Below are positions 19,616-28,827 of a stretch of 64,000 nucleotides of DNA, one piece after another. The notes beneath the pieces are model-generated. The model saw only the letters and a program-made list of their open reading frames with translations, did no database searches and was not told the DNA's origin. The stretch is from positions 39,119-103,118 of the forward strand of contig NZ_MIJE01000003.1 of assembly GCF_001730225.1 (NCBI RefSeq), written 5' to 3'. This DNA is from Desulfuribacillus alkaliarsenatis (GTDB lineage: Bacteria > Bacillota > Bacilli > Desulfuribacillales > Desulfuribacillaceae). The stretch's first letter is position 1. Every line of letters begins with the position of its first letter. The position numbers and the translations under genes were made by a program.

Positions 19616-20833
19616 ATGGCAAAACCACTTGTGTTTGAAAAACCATTAGGTGTAAGAGATTATCTACCAGGAGAAGTGCGCTGGAAGAAGGAAGTTGAGC
19701 GGAGAATAGGGAGCTGTTTAGAATTATGGGGATACCAAGAAATTATTACCCCAGCTTTAGAGTATTTTGATACGATTGGCGGCTGCAGTAATATTTTGCA
19801 GCATAGACTTTATAAATTAATTGACCGGAACGGTAAGACTCTAGTTTTACGTCCAGATATGACTACACCAATAGCTAGGGTTGTAGCGTCGTTACTTAAA
19901 GATGAACCTCTGCCGATGCGCTTATGCTATAATACATCCATTTATCGGATGCAAGAAAAAGACGCTGGGAAGGATGCTGAATTCTTTCAATCTGGCGTAG
20001 AGCTAATTGGTAGTGATGAGCCATATGCAGATGCAGAGGTGGTAGCCTTAGCTGCTGAGGCGCTAAAAGCCGCTGGATTAGATAATTTTAAAATTGCCAT
20101 AGGAGAGACGTCGTTTCTAGATTCTTTTCTAAATGAGAAAGCACCTGCGTATGTTTCAGAATTAAAGCAAATCTTGATTAAACAAGATTATGTTGGCTGG
20201 AGCGAATACGTAAAGTCGCTTTCAATTGATGAAGAGACACGCAAATCATTATTAACGTTACCTAAGCTCCAGGGCGACCGTAGCATGATTGCTAAAGCTC
20301 GAACTTTAGTTAAGAACGAGAAAGCAATTAATGCACTAATTTATCTTGATCAGGTATGGGATATTTTGGAGAATTACGATGTATCAAAATATATGCATAT
20401 AGATTTCACAACCCTTAGAGGTCAGGACTACTATACGGGCATGATTTTCGAGGTGTATGCACCCCCTGTAGGCTTTCCTATTTGTGGCGGTGGACGATAT
20501 AACGATTTAATTAGTGAGTTTGGTAGAAAGGCTCCTGCAGTCGGTTTTGGTATCTGGGTAGAGCGCCTTATTGAAGCATTGAGTATGGAAGACCAAGCAT
20601 CTGACACATATCTACTTCTATTTAATCAAGAACAGCAGGCAGAGCTACAGGCCGCTATTGAACAGGCGAAACTATGGCGTCAGCAAGGCTACAAGGTGGA
20701 AGTAATAGGCTGTGCAAAGGCTGACTTAGCGTCTGTAATGGAGGCGCGCAAGCAAAATCTACATTATGCTGAGGTTTGGGACTATGATACGTGGAGCGTT
20801 AAATCGCCAGCTTCGTTAAAGGGGGAACAGTAA
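19616..20833 (+). CDS. hisZ: ATP phosphoribosyltransferase regulatory subunit HisZ
   Basis: HisRS-like paralogue that forms the hetero-octamer with short-form HisG and gives it histidine feedback control. The 405 residues start with GVRDYLPGE and hold class II synthetase-like motifs ([37 protein letters not shown]). It has no anticodon-binding function of a true HisRS, and the next gene is a short HisG, which confirms the assignment. The ATG at 19616 follows GGAGGAG; a TTG further upstream is inside the site. Confidence 0.95.
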   Translation: MAKPLVFEKPLGVRDYLPGEVRWKKEVERRIGSCLELWGYQEIITPALEYFDTIGGCSNILQHRLYKLIDRNGKTLVLRPDMTTPIARVVASLLKDEPLPMRLCYNTSIYRMQEKDAGKDAEFFQSGVELIGSDEPYADAEVVALAAEALKAAGLDNFKIAIGETSFLDSFLNEKAPAYVSELKQILIKQDYVGWSEYVKSLSIDEETRKSLLTLPKLQGDRSMIAKARTLVKNEKAINALIYLDQVWDILENYDVSKYMHIDFTTLRGQDYYTGMIFEVYAPPVGFPICGGGRYNDLISEFGRKAPAVGFGIWVERLIEALSMEDQASDTYLLLFNQEQQAELQAAIEQAKLWRQQGYKVEVIGCAKADLASVMEARKQNLHYAEVWDYDTWSVKSPASLKGEQ

Positions 20834-20834
20834 C

Positions 20835-21467
20835 ATGGAAAAGCTAGTCGTTGCCCTGCCAAAGGGAAGGATTATGTATGAAGCTATTGAAATGCTTAGA
20901 GAATGTGGCTTTTCCTTACCTAAAAACGGCGACTTATCTCGCAAGCTAATCATCGAAGATGAGTCGGCACAGATGACCTTTATTCTGGCTAAACCATCTG
21001 ATGTTCCCATCTATGTAGAGTACGGGGCCGCCGACCTAGGAGTTGTCGGTAAGGACGTTTTACTAGAGGAAAATCGTGATGTGTATGAATTACTAGACTT
21101 AAAAATAGCTGCCTGTAGACTGTGTGTTGCGGGGATGCCTAATACAAAATATCGGATGATTCCTAGAATCGCTACTAAGTTCTCCCGTGTCGCTTCAGAT
21201 TATTTCCGACAGCAGGGTAAGCAGGTAGAAATTATCAAACTTAATGGCTCAATTGAAATAGCGCCACTCATCGGCTTGGCAGATTGCATCGTAGATATAG
21301 TTTCAACGGGTAGAACGCTCAAGGAAAACGGTCTTGTAGAGCTAGAAGAAATTATGCCAATTACCAGTCGTTTGATTGCGAACCGTATGAGCTACCGTAT
21401 GAAGCATAGCGAGATAACTCATATAGTAGATACCTTAGAGAAAACAATAACCAATAACAATGGTTAA
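20835..21467 (+). CDS. hisG: ATP phosphoribosyltransferase, short form
   Basis: First step of histidine synthesis (ATP plus PRPP to phosphoribosyl-ATP). At 210 residues it lacks the C-terminal regulatory domain of long HisG, so it needs His[14 protein letters not shown] and the signature ending [16 protein letters not shown] are visible. It begins one base after the hisZ stop. A short direct repeat lies in the 36-bp gap before hisD. Confidence 0.97.
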   Translation: MEKLVVALPKGRIMYEAIEMLRECGFSLPKNGDLSRKLIIEDESAQMTFILAKPSDVPIYVEYGAADLGVVGKDVLLEENRDVYELLDLKIAACRLCVAGMPNTKYRMIPRIATKFSRVASDYFRQQGKQVEIIKLNGSIEIAPLIGLADCIVDIVSTGRTLKENGLVELEEIMPITSRLIANRMSYRMKHSEITHIVDTLEKTITNNNG

Positions 21468-21503
21468 ACGATAGCTAATAACAATAGTTAAGGGGGGAAC
21501 TAA

Positions 21504-22784
21504 GTGGTAGATATTCAAATACTTGACGCGAAGGACTTTAAATATGAGCGAGATGTAGAGACGGGCACTGAGCAGCAGCTGACAGCCGTTATGAGCATAA
21601 TAAATGAAGTGAAGACTAAGGGTGACGCAGCGGTTAAAAGTTTAACCAAGCAATTTGACAAAGTAGAGCTTAATGAGCTAAGGGTTTCAGAGGCTGAGAT
21701 AGAAGCAGCCTACACTAAGCTTGCTCCAGAACTAATTGAAATCATCCGTGATGCAAAAGAAAACATTACAAAATATCATGAAAAACAGAAGCAAAACTCT
21801 TGGTTCTCTACGCAAGAAAACGGTACAATACTGGGTCAAAAGGTTACTCCCTTAGATCGCGTAGGCGTATACGTTCCAGGGGGAACTGCAGCATATCCTT
21901 CATCAGTGTTAATGAATGTGCTGCCTGCACAAATTGCTGGCGTTAAAGAAATCGTAATGTGTACACCACCAGGGCAGGACGGAATCCCGGCAGCTATACT
22001 TGTAGCTGCTAAGGAATGTGGGGTTACGGAAATCTATCGAATTGGTGGAGCACAGGCGGTTGCAGCCATGGCATATGGTACGGAATCAATTGCTAGGGTC
22101 GACAAGATAACGGGACCAGGAAACATTTATGTTGCTATAGCCAAGAAAATGGTCTTTGGTGTAGTCGATATTGACATGATTGCTGGACCGAGTGAAATAC
22201 TAGTTGCCTGTGATGAAAAAGCTACGCCAGCTTATGCAGCAGCAGATATGCTCTCTCAAGCTGAGCACGACGTATTAGCAGCAGCTTATTGTGTTACAAC
22301 CTCGAGGCAGCAGGCGGAAGAAATTCGCCAGGAGCTTGCTAAACAGCTTCTTGAACTAGATCGGAACGAAATTGCTAAACAATCATTAGAGCAGCAGGGT
22401 AAAATTATTATAGTAGCAAATCGCGAAGAATTGCTTGCGGTAATTAACGATATAGCACCAGAGCACCTGGAGATGATGGTTGAAGAACCATTCTCTTACC
22501 TTGGAGAAATCAGACATGCTGGCGCAATATTCTTAGGGCCATATAGCTCAGAACCAGTAGGGGACTATTTTGCAGGGCCGAATCATGTATTACCGACAAG
22601 TGGTACTGCAAGATTTTCTTCACCGTTATCAGTAGATGATTTCATAAAAAAATCGAGTGTTATCTATTATAGTAAGGAAGCCTTGAAAGCAAATGGCAGA
22701 AAGATTGTATCCTTTGCTAATGAAGAGGGCTTAGATGCCCATGGTAAAGCCGTAGCGATACGCTTGGAAATGGAGGGGTTGTAA
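21504..22784 (+). CDS. hisD: Histidinol dehydrogenase
   Basis: Last two oxidations of the pathway, histidinol to histidine, zinc- and NAD-dependent. The 426 residues contain the zinc and catalytic motifs SQAEHD, APEHLE and [15 protein letters not shown]. The start is GTG at 21504 with a GGGGG site six bases upstream. It ends one base before hisB. Confidence 0.97.
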   Translation: MVDIQILDAKDFKYERDVETGTEQQLTAVMSIINEVKTKGDAAVKSLTKQFDKVELNELRVSEAEIEAAYTKLAPELIEIIRDAKENITKYHEKQKQNSWFSTQENGTILGQKVTPLDRVGVYVPGGTAAYPSSVLMNVLPAQIAGVKEIVMCTPPGQDGIPAAILVAAKECGVTEIYRIGGAQAVAAMAYGTESIARVDKITGPGNIYVAIAKKMVFGVVDIDMIAGPSEILVACDEKATPAYAAADMLSQAEHDVLAAAYCVTTSRQQAEEIRQELAKQLLELDRNEIAKQSLEQQGKIIIVANREELLAVINDIAPEHLEMMVEEPFSYLGEIRHAGAIFLGPYSSEPVGDYFAGPNHVLPTSGTARFSSPLSVDDFIKKSSVIYYSKEALKANGRKIVSFANEEGLDAHGKAVAIRLEMEGL

Positions 22785-22785
22785 A

Positions 22786-23376
22786 ATGACAACACGCACC
22801 GCAGAACTGACGAGAGAAACGCAAGAAACAAAAATTGCTGTCAAATTAAATATCGATGGTACTGGAAAGAGAGACATCCAGACAGATGTACCATTTATGA
22901 CACACATGTTAGATTTATGGGCAAAGCACGGGTCTTTCGACTTAGAAATCAAAGGCTTTGGCGATATTGAAATCGACGATCACCATACTACAGAAGACAT
23001 GGGGATTACATTAGGGCAAGCCTTTAACAAGGCCTTAGGTGATAAAGCAGGTATTAAACGCTATGGTCACGCACTAGTCCCGATGGATGAAGCATTGGCT
23101 GAGGTAATTGTTGATTTAAGCAATCGCCCACATTTAGAGTATCGTGCTGAATACCCAACTGATACCGTCGGTAACTTTTCTGTTGAGCTTGTGGAAGAAT
23201 TTCTGTGGAAATTTGCGCTAGAAGCTCGGATAACCTTACATGTTCGAATTCACTACGGCAAAAATACACATCACATGGTTGAGGGGATTTTCAAAGCCCT
23301 AGGACGAGCATTAGATGACGCGACACAACTTGATTCACGGGTACAAGGGGTACTCTCTACGAAGGGAGCATTATAA
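22786..23376 (+). CDS. hisB: Imidazoleglycerol-phosphate dehydratase
   Basis: Manganese-dependent dehydratase, stand-alone form (196 residues) without the N-terminal histidinol-phosphatase of enteric HisB. The metal motifs DDHHTTEDMGI and HHMVEGIFKALGRAL are present. It is tightly packed between hisD and hisH. No histidinol phosphatase gene is seen in this window, so that step must be encoded elsewhere. Confidence 0.97.
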   Translation: MTTRTAELTRETQETKIAVKLNIDGTGKRDIQTDVPFMTHMLDLWAKHGSFDLEIKGFGDIEIDDHHTTEDMGITLGQAFNKALGDKAGIKRYGHALVPMDEALAEVIVDLSNRPHLEYRAEYPTDTVGNFSVELVEEFLWKFALEARITLHVRIHYGKNTHHMVEGIFKALGRALDDATQLDSRVQGVLSTKGAL

Positions 23377-23378
23377 CA

Positions 23379-23993
23379 GTGATTGCAGTTATTGATTATG
23401 GGATGGGCAACTTGCGAAGTGTTACGAAGGCCCTTGAAAAATTAGGCTACGAGCCACAAATTGTCGATAAGCCCGGACAGCTTAAAGACGCGAACGGTGT
23501 TATTTTACCAGGAGTAGGAGCCTTTGGGGATGCCATGGAAAACCTCCAAACCCAAAATTTCATTCCAGCTATAAAAGAGTTCATAAACACTGGCAAACCT
23601 TTCCTGGGCATTTGCTTAGGTATGCAGCTACTATTTGACAGTAGCAATGAGATGGGAGAGCATCAAGGACTCGGATTAATACCTGGAAAAGTTGTCCGCT
23701 TTCAAGGGAACTTTAAAGTTCCACAGATGGGCTGGAATCAACTACAGCTTCATGATGACAATCACTATATATTTAATAATATTAGTACGGGCGGTCATGT
23801 ATATTTCGTACACTCTTACCATGCTAAAGTGGATAATCCAGACCACGTCCTAGCGACCACTGATTACCATAGCGATGTAACTGCTATTGTTGGAAGAGAT
23901 AATATCGTTGGTATGCAATTCCACCCTGAGAAAAGTAGTGAGGTTGGGTTGCAACTGTTGAGGAATTTTGGTGAGAGATGTAGCAGCGAATAG
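23379..23993 (+). CDS. hisH: Imidazole glycerol phosphate synthase, glutaminase subunit
   Basis: Glutamine amidotransferase that feeds ammonia to HisF. The 204 residues show the nucleophile motif GICLGMQLLF and the His/Glu pair in QFHPEKS. The start is GTG. The last few codons lie inside the left end of structured repeat D, so the extreme C-terminus (RCSSE) was written by the repeat. A 745-bp non-coding block then separates it from hisA. Confidence 0.96.
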   Translation: MIAVIDYGMGNLRSVTKALEKLGYEPQIVDKPGQLKDANGVILPGVGAFGDAMENLQTQNFIPAIKEFINTGKPFLGICLGMQLLFDSSNEMGEHQGLGLIPGKVVRFQGNFKVPQMGWNQLQLHDDNHYIFNNISTGGHVYFVHSYHAKVDNPDHVLATTDYHSDVTAIVGRDNIVGMQFHPEKSSEVGLQLLRNFGERCSSE

Positions 23994-24180
23994 CTGGCTA
24001 TGATATCAATTTACTCGCCAAAGCCTACAGCATTAAGTATTGCTAAGGCTCGGTCTGTCAAAGCTCCAAACTCGCCCTAAGGGGCTCAAACAGGAGGAGC
24101 TTAACTTGCCAGAACTTCGTCAAGCACTACTAAATGCTTTCACCAAAGCTCGCTCATCGACACCACAGCCAGCTATTCTG
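23986..24180 (-). repeat. Structured intergenic repeat, copy D (reverse orientation)
   Basis: The ends form a perfect 12-bp inverted repeat: GAATAGCTGGCT (23988-23999) with AGCCAGCTATTC (24167-24178). The central hairpin is AAGCTCC (24061-24067) with GGAGCTT (24096-24102). It carries the same words as copy B (GCTCAAACA, GCTCATCG). Its left end overlaps the hisH stop. Confidence 0.65.
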
Positions 24181-24505
24181 AAGCAAACATAGTATAGTAT
24201 GAAGCGGATGAATTAAAGTGGGAGGAGTGTGCAGAATGCACTCGCACAAACCGCTCAAACAGGTGAAGCTTTTTGCGGAAATCTTCGCTAAGTAATTTTA
24301 GCAAAGCCTCCAGCAAAGTTCACATAGCCGAACACATCCCCCACGCACTACTTAAAGCGGGATGACACAGCCAGCTATTCTGAAGAAGACATAACATATA
24401 AGTGGAACGACAGCACATCCAGCTATTCAAAGCAGACATAACATATAAGCGAGACGACACCGTAACCATATATTTTGAAGCAGACATAGTATTGTTATAC
24501 TAAGT
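24181..24505. repeat. Degenerate repeat remnants with 45-bp units
   Basis: Part of a further copy (CTCAAACAGGTGAAGCT, GCCTCCAGCAAAG) followed by three degenerate units of about 45 bp (starting near 24364, 24409 and 24456). Each contains a CCAGCTATTC- or CCATATATT-like word, then GAAGCAGACATA. A fourth match is the right end of copy D. They look like right ends left behind by repeated insertion or deletion. No gene is visible here. Confidence 0.5.
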
Positions 24506-24514
24506 GAGTGGGAA

Positions 24515-24690
24515 TATTTTGATGAGCGACCTATAGCGGAAGGTTGTTTAACATTTCTTAGTGAAGGATTGCCAGAAACTCCAACTGTCTGACCGGAGGG
24601 TAGTGTCCGGAGGGAGTTTTGGAGTTTGGCTGTCCGAGCTTAGAAATGTAACAACCGAAAGCAGGGGAGCGAATTAAAATGTTTCTACTC
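24515..24690 (+). repeat. Structured intergenic repeat, copy E
   Basis: Forward copy matching copy C, with GATGAGCGACCTATAGCGGA, CTTAGTGAAGGATTG, a central hairpin AAACTCCAA (24576-24584) with TTGGAGTTT (24619-24627), GAGCTTAGAAAT and GAGCGAATT. An inner CCGGAGG/GTCCGG arm sits in the loop. It lies just upstream of hisA. Confidence 0.65.
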
Positions 24691-24738
24691 ACGTCAATTT
24701 AACTTCAATCACTAACTAAATTTTGAGGAGGAACACAC

Positions 24739-25488
24739 ATGACCTTTACCATCTACCCAGCCATCGACATGCGCGACGGCAAATGCGTACGACTTTTTAA
24801 AGGAGATTTCAATCAGGAGACGGTCTATCACCAAAATCCTGTGGAAGTATATAAGACATGGGTCGAGCAGGGGGCGAAATTTGTTCATGTAGTAGACCTA
24901 GACGGAGCTAAGGATGGCAGGCCAGCGCATCTAGAAGTAGCTACAGGGATGGTGCAAGCGGGTATAGAAGACGGGAAGCAAATCCCAATTCAGTACGGTG
25001 GCGGCATCCGCTCAATGGAGACGTTAAAGCAAGTTTTAGAAGCTGGTGTTAATCGAGCGATTCTCGGCACTTCAGCTGTTGAAGATAAAGCATTTGTAAA
25101 GGAAGCACTTGAAACATATGGTGAGCGGGTAGTCATCGGATTAGACTGTCGCAACGGATATGTGGCAACGAAGGGCTGGTTAGAGACAGCAGAAGTAAAG
25201 GCGACTGATGTAGCTAAGGAGCTTAAGGAGTGGGGAGCGAGATTATTTGTCTATACAGATATATCCCGTGACGGTACTTTAACAGGACCTAATATCGAAG
25301 AAATGGTACACTTTGCAACGGAGGCTCAGGTTGACGTAATAGCTTCTGGTGGCGTAAGTAATATGCAGGACTTAAAGGATTTAACAGCAGTTAAGGATAA
25401 GGGAATTGTTGGCGCTATCGTTGGGAAAGCATTATACACAGATGCGGTCACGCTAAAACAGGTGAAGGAAGAAGGGATCGAATGCTAA
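24739..25488 (+). CDS. hisA: ProFAR isomerase HisA
   Basis: TIM-barrel isomerase (249 residues) converting ProFAR to PRFAR. The catalytic aspartates are in [12 protein letters not shown] and [22 protein letters not shown] site stands directly upstream, so it can be translated independently even though repeats separate it from hisH. I saw no clear promoter between 23993 and 24739. It overlaps hisF by 7 bp. Confidence 0.96.
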   Translation: MTFTIYPAIDMRDGKCVRLFKGDFNQETVYHQNPVEVYKTWVEQGAKFVHVVDLDGAKDGRPAHLEVATGMVQAGIEDGKQIPIQYGGGIRSMETLKQVLEAGVNRAILGTSAVEDKAFVKEALETYGERVVIGLDCRNGYVATKGWLETAEVKATDVAKELKEWGARLFVYTDISRDGTLTGPNIEEMVHFATEAQVDVIASGGVSNMQDLKDLTAVKDKGIVGAIVGKALYTDAVTLKQVKEEGIEC

Positions 25489-26240
25489 CGAAACGAATTA
25501 TTCCTTGCTTAGATGTTAAGGACGGTCGCGTGGTAAAAGGGATCCAGTTTGTTAATCTACGTGATGCAGGAGACCCTGTAGAGCTTGCATCCTTTTATGA
25601 TAAAGAGGGTGCTGATGAGCTTGTGTTTTTAGATATTTCTGCGTCCCACGAAGGTAGGGCGACAATGATTCAGGTTGTTGAGCGCACGGCGTCGGAGGTA
25701 TTTATACCTTTTACCGTTGGTGGTGGAATTTCTAATGTAGATGATATTAAACGGATTTTACGTGCAGGCGCAGATAAGGTATCATTAAATACACAGGCGG
25801 TATTAAATCCTAGCTTAGTAACAGAGTCAGCCAAGCGCTTTGGAAGCCAATGTATTGTTGTTGCTATTGACGCTCGCTATCGACCAGAGCAGGATGACTT
25901 TGAGGTTCTAACACATGGTGGACGCAATCAGACTGAACTAGAGGCAATTGCCTGGGCGAAGGAAGTGGAGCGCCTAGGTGCTGGTGAGATTCTACTTACA
26001 AGTATGGATGCCGATGGCTCGAAGGATGGCTTTGATATCGAGTTAACTAAGCGCGTCAGTGATGCTGTTTCAATTCCTGTAATAGCTTCAGGAGGTGCAG
26101 GTAATAAGGAGCATTTTGTCGATGTATTTGAACAAACAAATGCTGATGCTGCTTTAGCTGCGTCAATTTTTCATTATAAGGAAACATCTGTGAAAGAGGT
26201 AAAGGATTTTCTAAAGGAGAAAGGGGTTATTGTGCGATGA
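25482..26240 (+). CDS. hisF: Imidazole glycerol phosphate synthase, cyclase subunit
   Basis: TIM-barrel cyclase (252 residues) that joins PRFAR with ammonia from HisH. The two catalytic aspartates are in [12 protein letters not shown] and [14 protein letters not shown]. The start overlaps hisA, and the stop overlaps hisIE by 4 bp. Confidence 0.97.
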   Translation: MLTKRIIPCLDVKDGRVVKGIQFVNLRDAGDPVELASFYDKEGADELVFLDISASHEGRATMIQVVERTASEVFIPFTVGGGISNVDDIKRILRAGADKVSLNTQAVLNPSLVTESAKRFGSQCIVVAIDARYRPEQDDFEVLTHGGRNQTELEAIAWAKEVERLGAGEILLTSMDADGSKDGFDIELTKRVSDAVSIPVIASGGAGNKEHFVDVFEQTNADAALAASIFHYKETSVKEVKDFLKEKGVIVR

Positions 26241-26977
26241 GTCAAGATGTTATGTCGGTCAATTCCTTAGATCTAGCAAATCGTTTACAGGACATTAATT
26301 TTCCACAAAAAGACGAAGGCTTACTTCCTGCGATTGTTCAAGATGCAGAGACGAAGGAAGTATTGATGCTTGCCTATGCTAATCGTGAATCACTGCAAAA
26401 GACTATTGAAACAAGAACAACATGGTTTTGGAGTCGTAGTCGCAAGGCACTTTGGAATAAAGGGGCAACCTCTGGTAACATTCAGGAGATTGTCGATATC
26501 CGCTATGATTGTGATCAAGATACCCTGCTGTTTTTAGTAAACCCTAAGGGTCCAGCTTGTCACACGGGAGAGAATACCTGCTTTTACCGTTCGTTCTTTG
26601 ATGGATGGCCAAAGCAAGCAGACGATCAAGGTAATGTTGAGACTCCGATTGCATCTAACATGATGGGTAAGAAGCAAAAGCCACCAGTGTTAGATTTCCT
26701 ATATCAGCTAGAACAATATATTCAGGAGCGCAAGGAGACAAGGCCAGAAGGCTCCTATACCACCTATCTGTTCGATGAAGGTGTAGATAAAATTTTGAAA
26801 AAGATTGCTGAAGAGAGCGGCGAGGTTATCATTGCAGCTAAGAATAACAGCACAGAAGAACTAGTGTATGAGTCTGCGGATTTAATGTATCATTTGATTG
26901 TTTTGCTGCAAAACCAAGGTATTACCATTGAGCAAATTGTGGATGAGCTTGCAAACAGGCATAAAAAAGATGTATAA
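26237..26977 (+). CDS. hisIE: Bifunctional HisIE (PRA-CH / PRA-PH)
   Basis: Fusion of phosphoribosyl-AMP cyclohydrolase and phosphoribosyl-ATP pyrophosphatase (steps 2 and 3). The N-terminal half has [19 protein letters not shown] and the metal site CDQDTLLF with CHTGENTCF; the C-terminal half has [16 protein letters not shown]. At 246 residues it is slightly long because of about 20 extra N-terminal residues and a linker. It is the last gene of the his operon. Confidence 0.96.
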   Translation: MSQDVMSVNSLDLANRLQDINFPQKDEGLLPAIVQDAETKEVLMLAYANRESLQKTIETRTTWFWSRSRKALWNKGATSGNIQEIVDIRYDCDQDTLLFLVNPKGPACHTGENTCFYRSFFDGWPKQADDQGNVETPIASNMMGKKQKPPVLDFLYQLEQYIQERKETRPEGSYTTYLFDEGVDKILKKIAEESGEVIIAAKNNSTEELVYESADLMYHLIVLLQNQGITIEQIVDELANRHKKDV

Positions 26978-27023
26978 AGTTGCATGAAAAACCAGCAGTG
27001 TGAAATAGATTTTATTTTATGAT

Positions 27024-27061
27024 ATACTATCGGCGTATAGGAATACATACGCTGGTAGTAT
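27024..27061 (+). promoter_or_regulatory. Inverted repeat after the his operon
   Basis: ATACTA and GCGTAT (27024-27038) pair with ATACGC and TAGTAT (27047-27061) around three internal mismatches. A short T-rich stretch follows, so it may be a terminator for hisIE. A TATACT that could serve as a -10 overlaps its left arm, so an operator is the alternative. Confidence 0.4.
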
Positions 27062-27082
27062 ATTAGTTTTTATGGGAGGCAA

Positions 27083-27124
27083 ATGCTAATGCTAGGCCTT
27101 AGCGAAATGGAGGATGATAAATAA
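27083..27124 (+). CDS. Possible 13-residue upstream ORF before the TPR gene
   Basis: ATG at 27083 (or the in-frame ATG at 27089, nine bases after GGAGG) reads MLMLGLSEMEDDK and stops at 27122-27124. Its TAA overlaps the ATG of the TPR gene by one base (TAATG), an arrangement that allows translational coupling. No amino-acid bias hints at attenuation. Confidence 0.3.
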   Translation: MLMLGLSEMEDDK

Positions 27125-28791
27125 TGAGTAACAAAATAATTCCTCTCAAGGTGAATTCAAACTTTTTCTTTGAGCGGGCAGTTCGCTGCTTAGACAAAAT
27201 GAATTATAAAGGTGCAATTAAATATTTCAAGCGTGCTATTGAGCACGATCCGTATAATGCGCTTAATCATTGCAATTTAGCTGGAGTAATGTCAGAGATA
27301 GGAGACTACAGGGAAAGTAATAAAATCCTTTTCCACGTTATAAATTATATAGATCGTAAAGCCTATGAATGCTATTTCTATATTGCCAATAATTACGCGA
27401 ATATGGGTGACTTCGATCGTGCCGCAACATACGCTAATAAGTATCTTGAAGTTGATATTAACGGTGAATTCGCATCAGATGCTGAAGATTTATTAGAGTT
27501 TTTCGGTGATGTTGATGATGATGAGGAGTACGACAAAGAAACGATTAACGATGATGTTGCTCAAAGGCTGCTAGAGGAAGGTAAGTTCGAGGAAGCATTA
27601 AAGGAGCTTGCAAAAATCCTAGCTGAATATCCAGACTATCACGTTGCCCGAAACAATCTAGCGCTTACATATTTCTATTTAGGGAAAACAGAGGCTGCAA
27701 TTAAGGAATCGAAAAAGGTTTTAGAAGTCGATTTAGATAATATTCATGCCCGTTGCAACCTAGCAATTTTTTATTATGAACAGCAGCTAGAGGAACTAAT
27801 GAATGTAGAGCTAAATTATTTAAGGGCAGTAACTCCGCTCTTTGACGACCACATATATAAGCTAGCGTTGACATTAGGTATGCTTGGAGAACATGAACAA
27901 GCCTATCGTCATTTCCGAAGAATTATTAGACGAGAAACTGCCAATGATTATCAGGTGTATTTCATGCTTGCCATAGCAGCAGCTAATACAAATCGGCACA
28001 AGATTGCATTAAACTATTTAAACAAGGCGCAAAAGCTTGATCCAGGCTCAGATATTCCGAAGTTTTATTATGAGCTAATTAAAAACGCCATTAAACTTAA
28101 TACAACAGTAAGCAAATTAGGATACTTCTATAATCTGCCCTTTGAAGAGCATCTAAAACGGGTAGAGCTACGATTAGAGAAGAAGGTAACAACAGAGATA
28201 TTGCAAGATCCTATTGTTAAAATGTCTTTATCCTGGGCTCTAAAACACAGCAATGAAACCACTAAGCTCAACGTAATTCGACTGCTTAGTATTGTCTTTG
28301 ATGATGAGGTTAAGCGTGAGTTCGACGCCTTTTTACAAAGCCCTGAGGAAAGTGATGAGCTAAAAAAAGTAATCCTAATCCTATTCCATCAGTATGATAT
28401 TAAGGGTCCTTACGAAGTGGTTTTGAAAAGAAAGAAAACTGAGGTGACCGAAGAGCAGGTTAGCAAGATGTACATAACCTGGAAGCCAGAATGGATTCAA
28501 GTGTTAGAGCTGGTTATCGGCACATTAGATGATGATTCAGGAGATAATACAACTCTGGTAGCAGACCTTGAGTCAATTTGGATTGAGTTTCTTAGTAAAA
28601 AAGGCACGGATATGCCTAAGAGATTCCATGCTAACAGTTGGGCAGCAGCGTTAGAGTATGCAGTTTTCATGCTGCATGGCTATAGAAAAACGCAAGCGCA
28701 AATTGCCAATAAATATAGCATCTCGACTGCAACATTATCGTCAAAATATAAAGAGCTATTAAAAATCTGTAAGCGCTTGCAAAGAAGGTAA
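27124..28791 (+). CDS. TPR-repeat protein with C-terminal helix-turn-helix domain
   Basis: A 555-residue soluble protein. TPR-like repeats fill about 10-120 and 150-330 (for example YKGAIKYFKRAIEHDPYNAL and KFEEALKELAKILAEYPDY), with an acidic linker between them. A HEAT-like middle region follows. The last 50 residues (AAALEYAVFMLHGYRKTQ, then ISTATLSSKYKEL) resemble the cyclin-fold/HTH signature of TFIIB and of the DUF6398-type domain seen after TPR regions in other bacteria. Function unknown; probably a scaffold or regulator. It sits 36 bp upstream of selB. Confidence 0.8.
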   Translation: MSNKIIPLKVNSNFFFERAVRCLDKMNYKGAIKYFKRAIEHDPYNALNHCNLAGVMSEIGDYRESNKILFHVINYIDRKAYECYFYIANNYANMGDFDRAATYANKYLEVDINGEFASDAEDLLEFFGDVDDDEEYDKETINDDVAQRLLEEGKFEEALKELAKILAEYPDYHVARNNLALTYFYLGKTEAAIKESKKVLEVDLDNIHARCNLAIFYYEQQLEELMNVELNYLRAVTPLFDDHIYKLALTLGMLGEHEQAYRHFRRIIRRETANDYQVYFMLAIAAANTNRHKIALNYLNKAQKLDPGSDIPKFYYELIKNAIKLNTTVSKLGYFYNLPFEEHLKRVELRLEKKVTTEILQDPIVKMSLSWALKHSNETTKLNVIRLLSIVFDDEVKREFDAFLQSPEESDELKKVILILFHQYDIKGPYEVVLKRKKTEVTEEQVSKMYITWKPEWIQVLELVIGTLDDDSGDNTTLVADLESIWIEFLSKKGTDMPKRFHANSWAAALEYAVFMLHGYRKTQAQIANKYSISTATLSSKYKELLKICKRLQRR

Positions 28792-28827
28792 TTTACCGTA
28801 AATTGACAAAGTAGTAGGTGTGAAAAG

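Noticed and set aside
24364..24505. CRISPR array in the hisH-hisA gap
   Set aside because: The about 45-bp units are degenerate along their whole length with no constant repeat plus unique spacers, and no cas gene is near.
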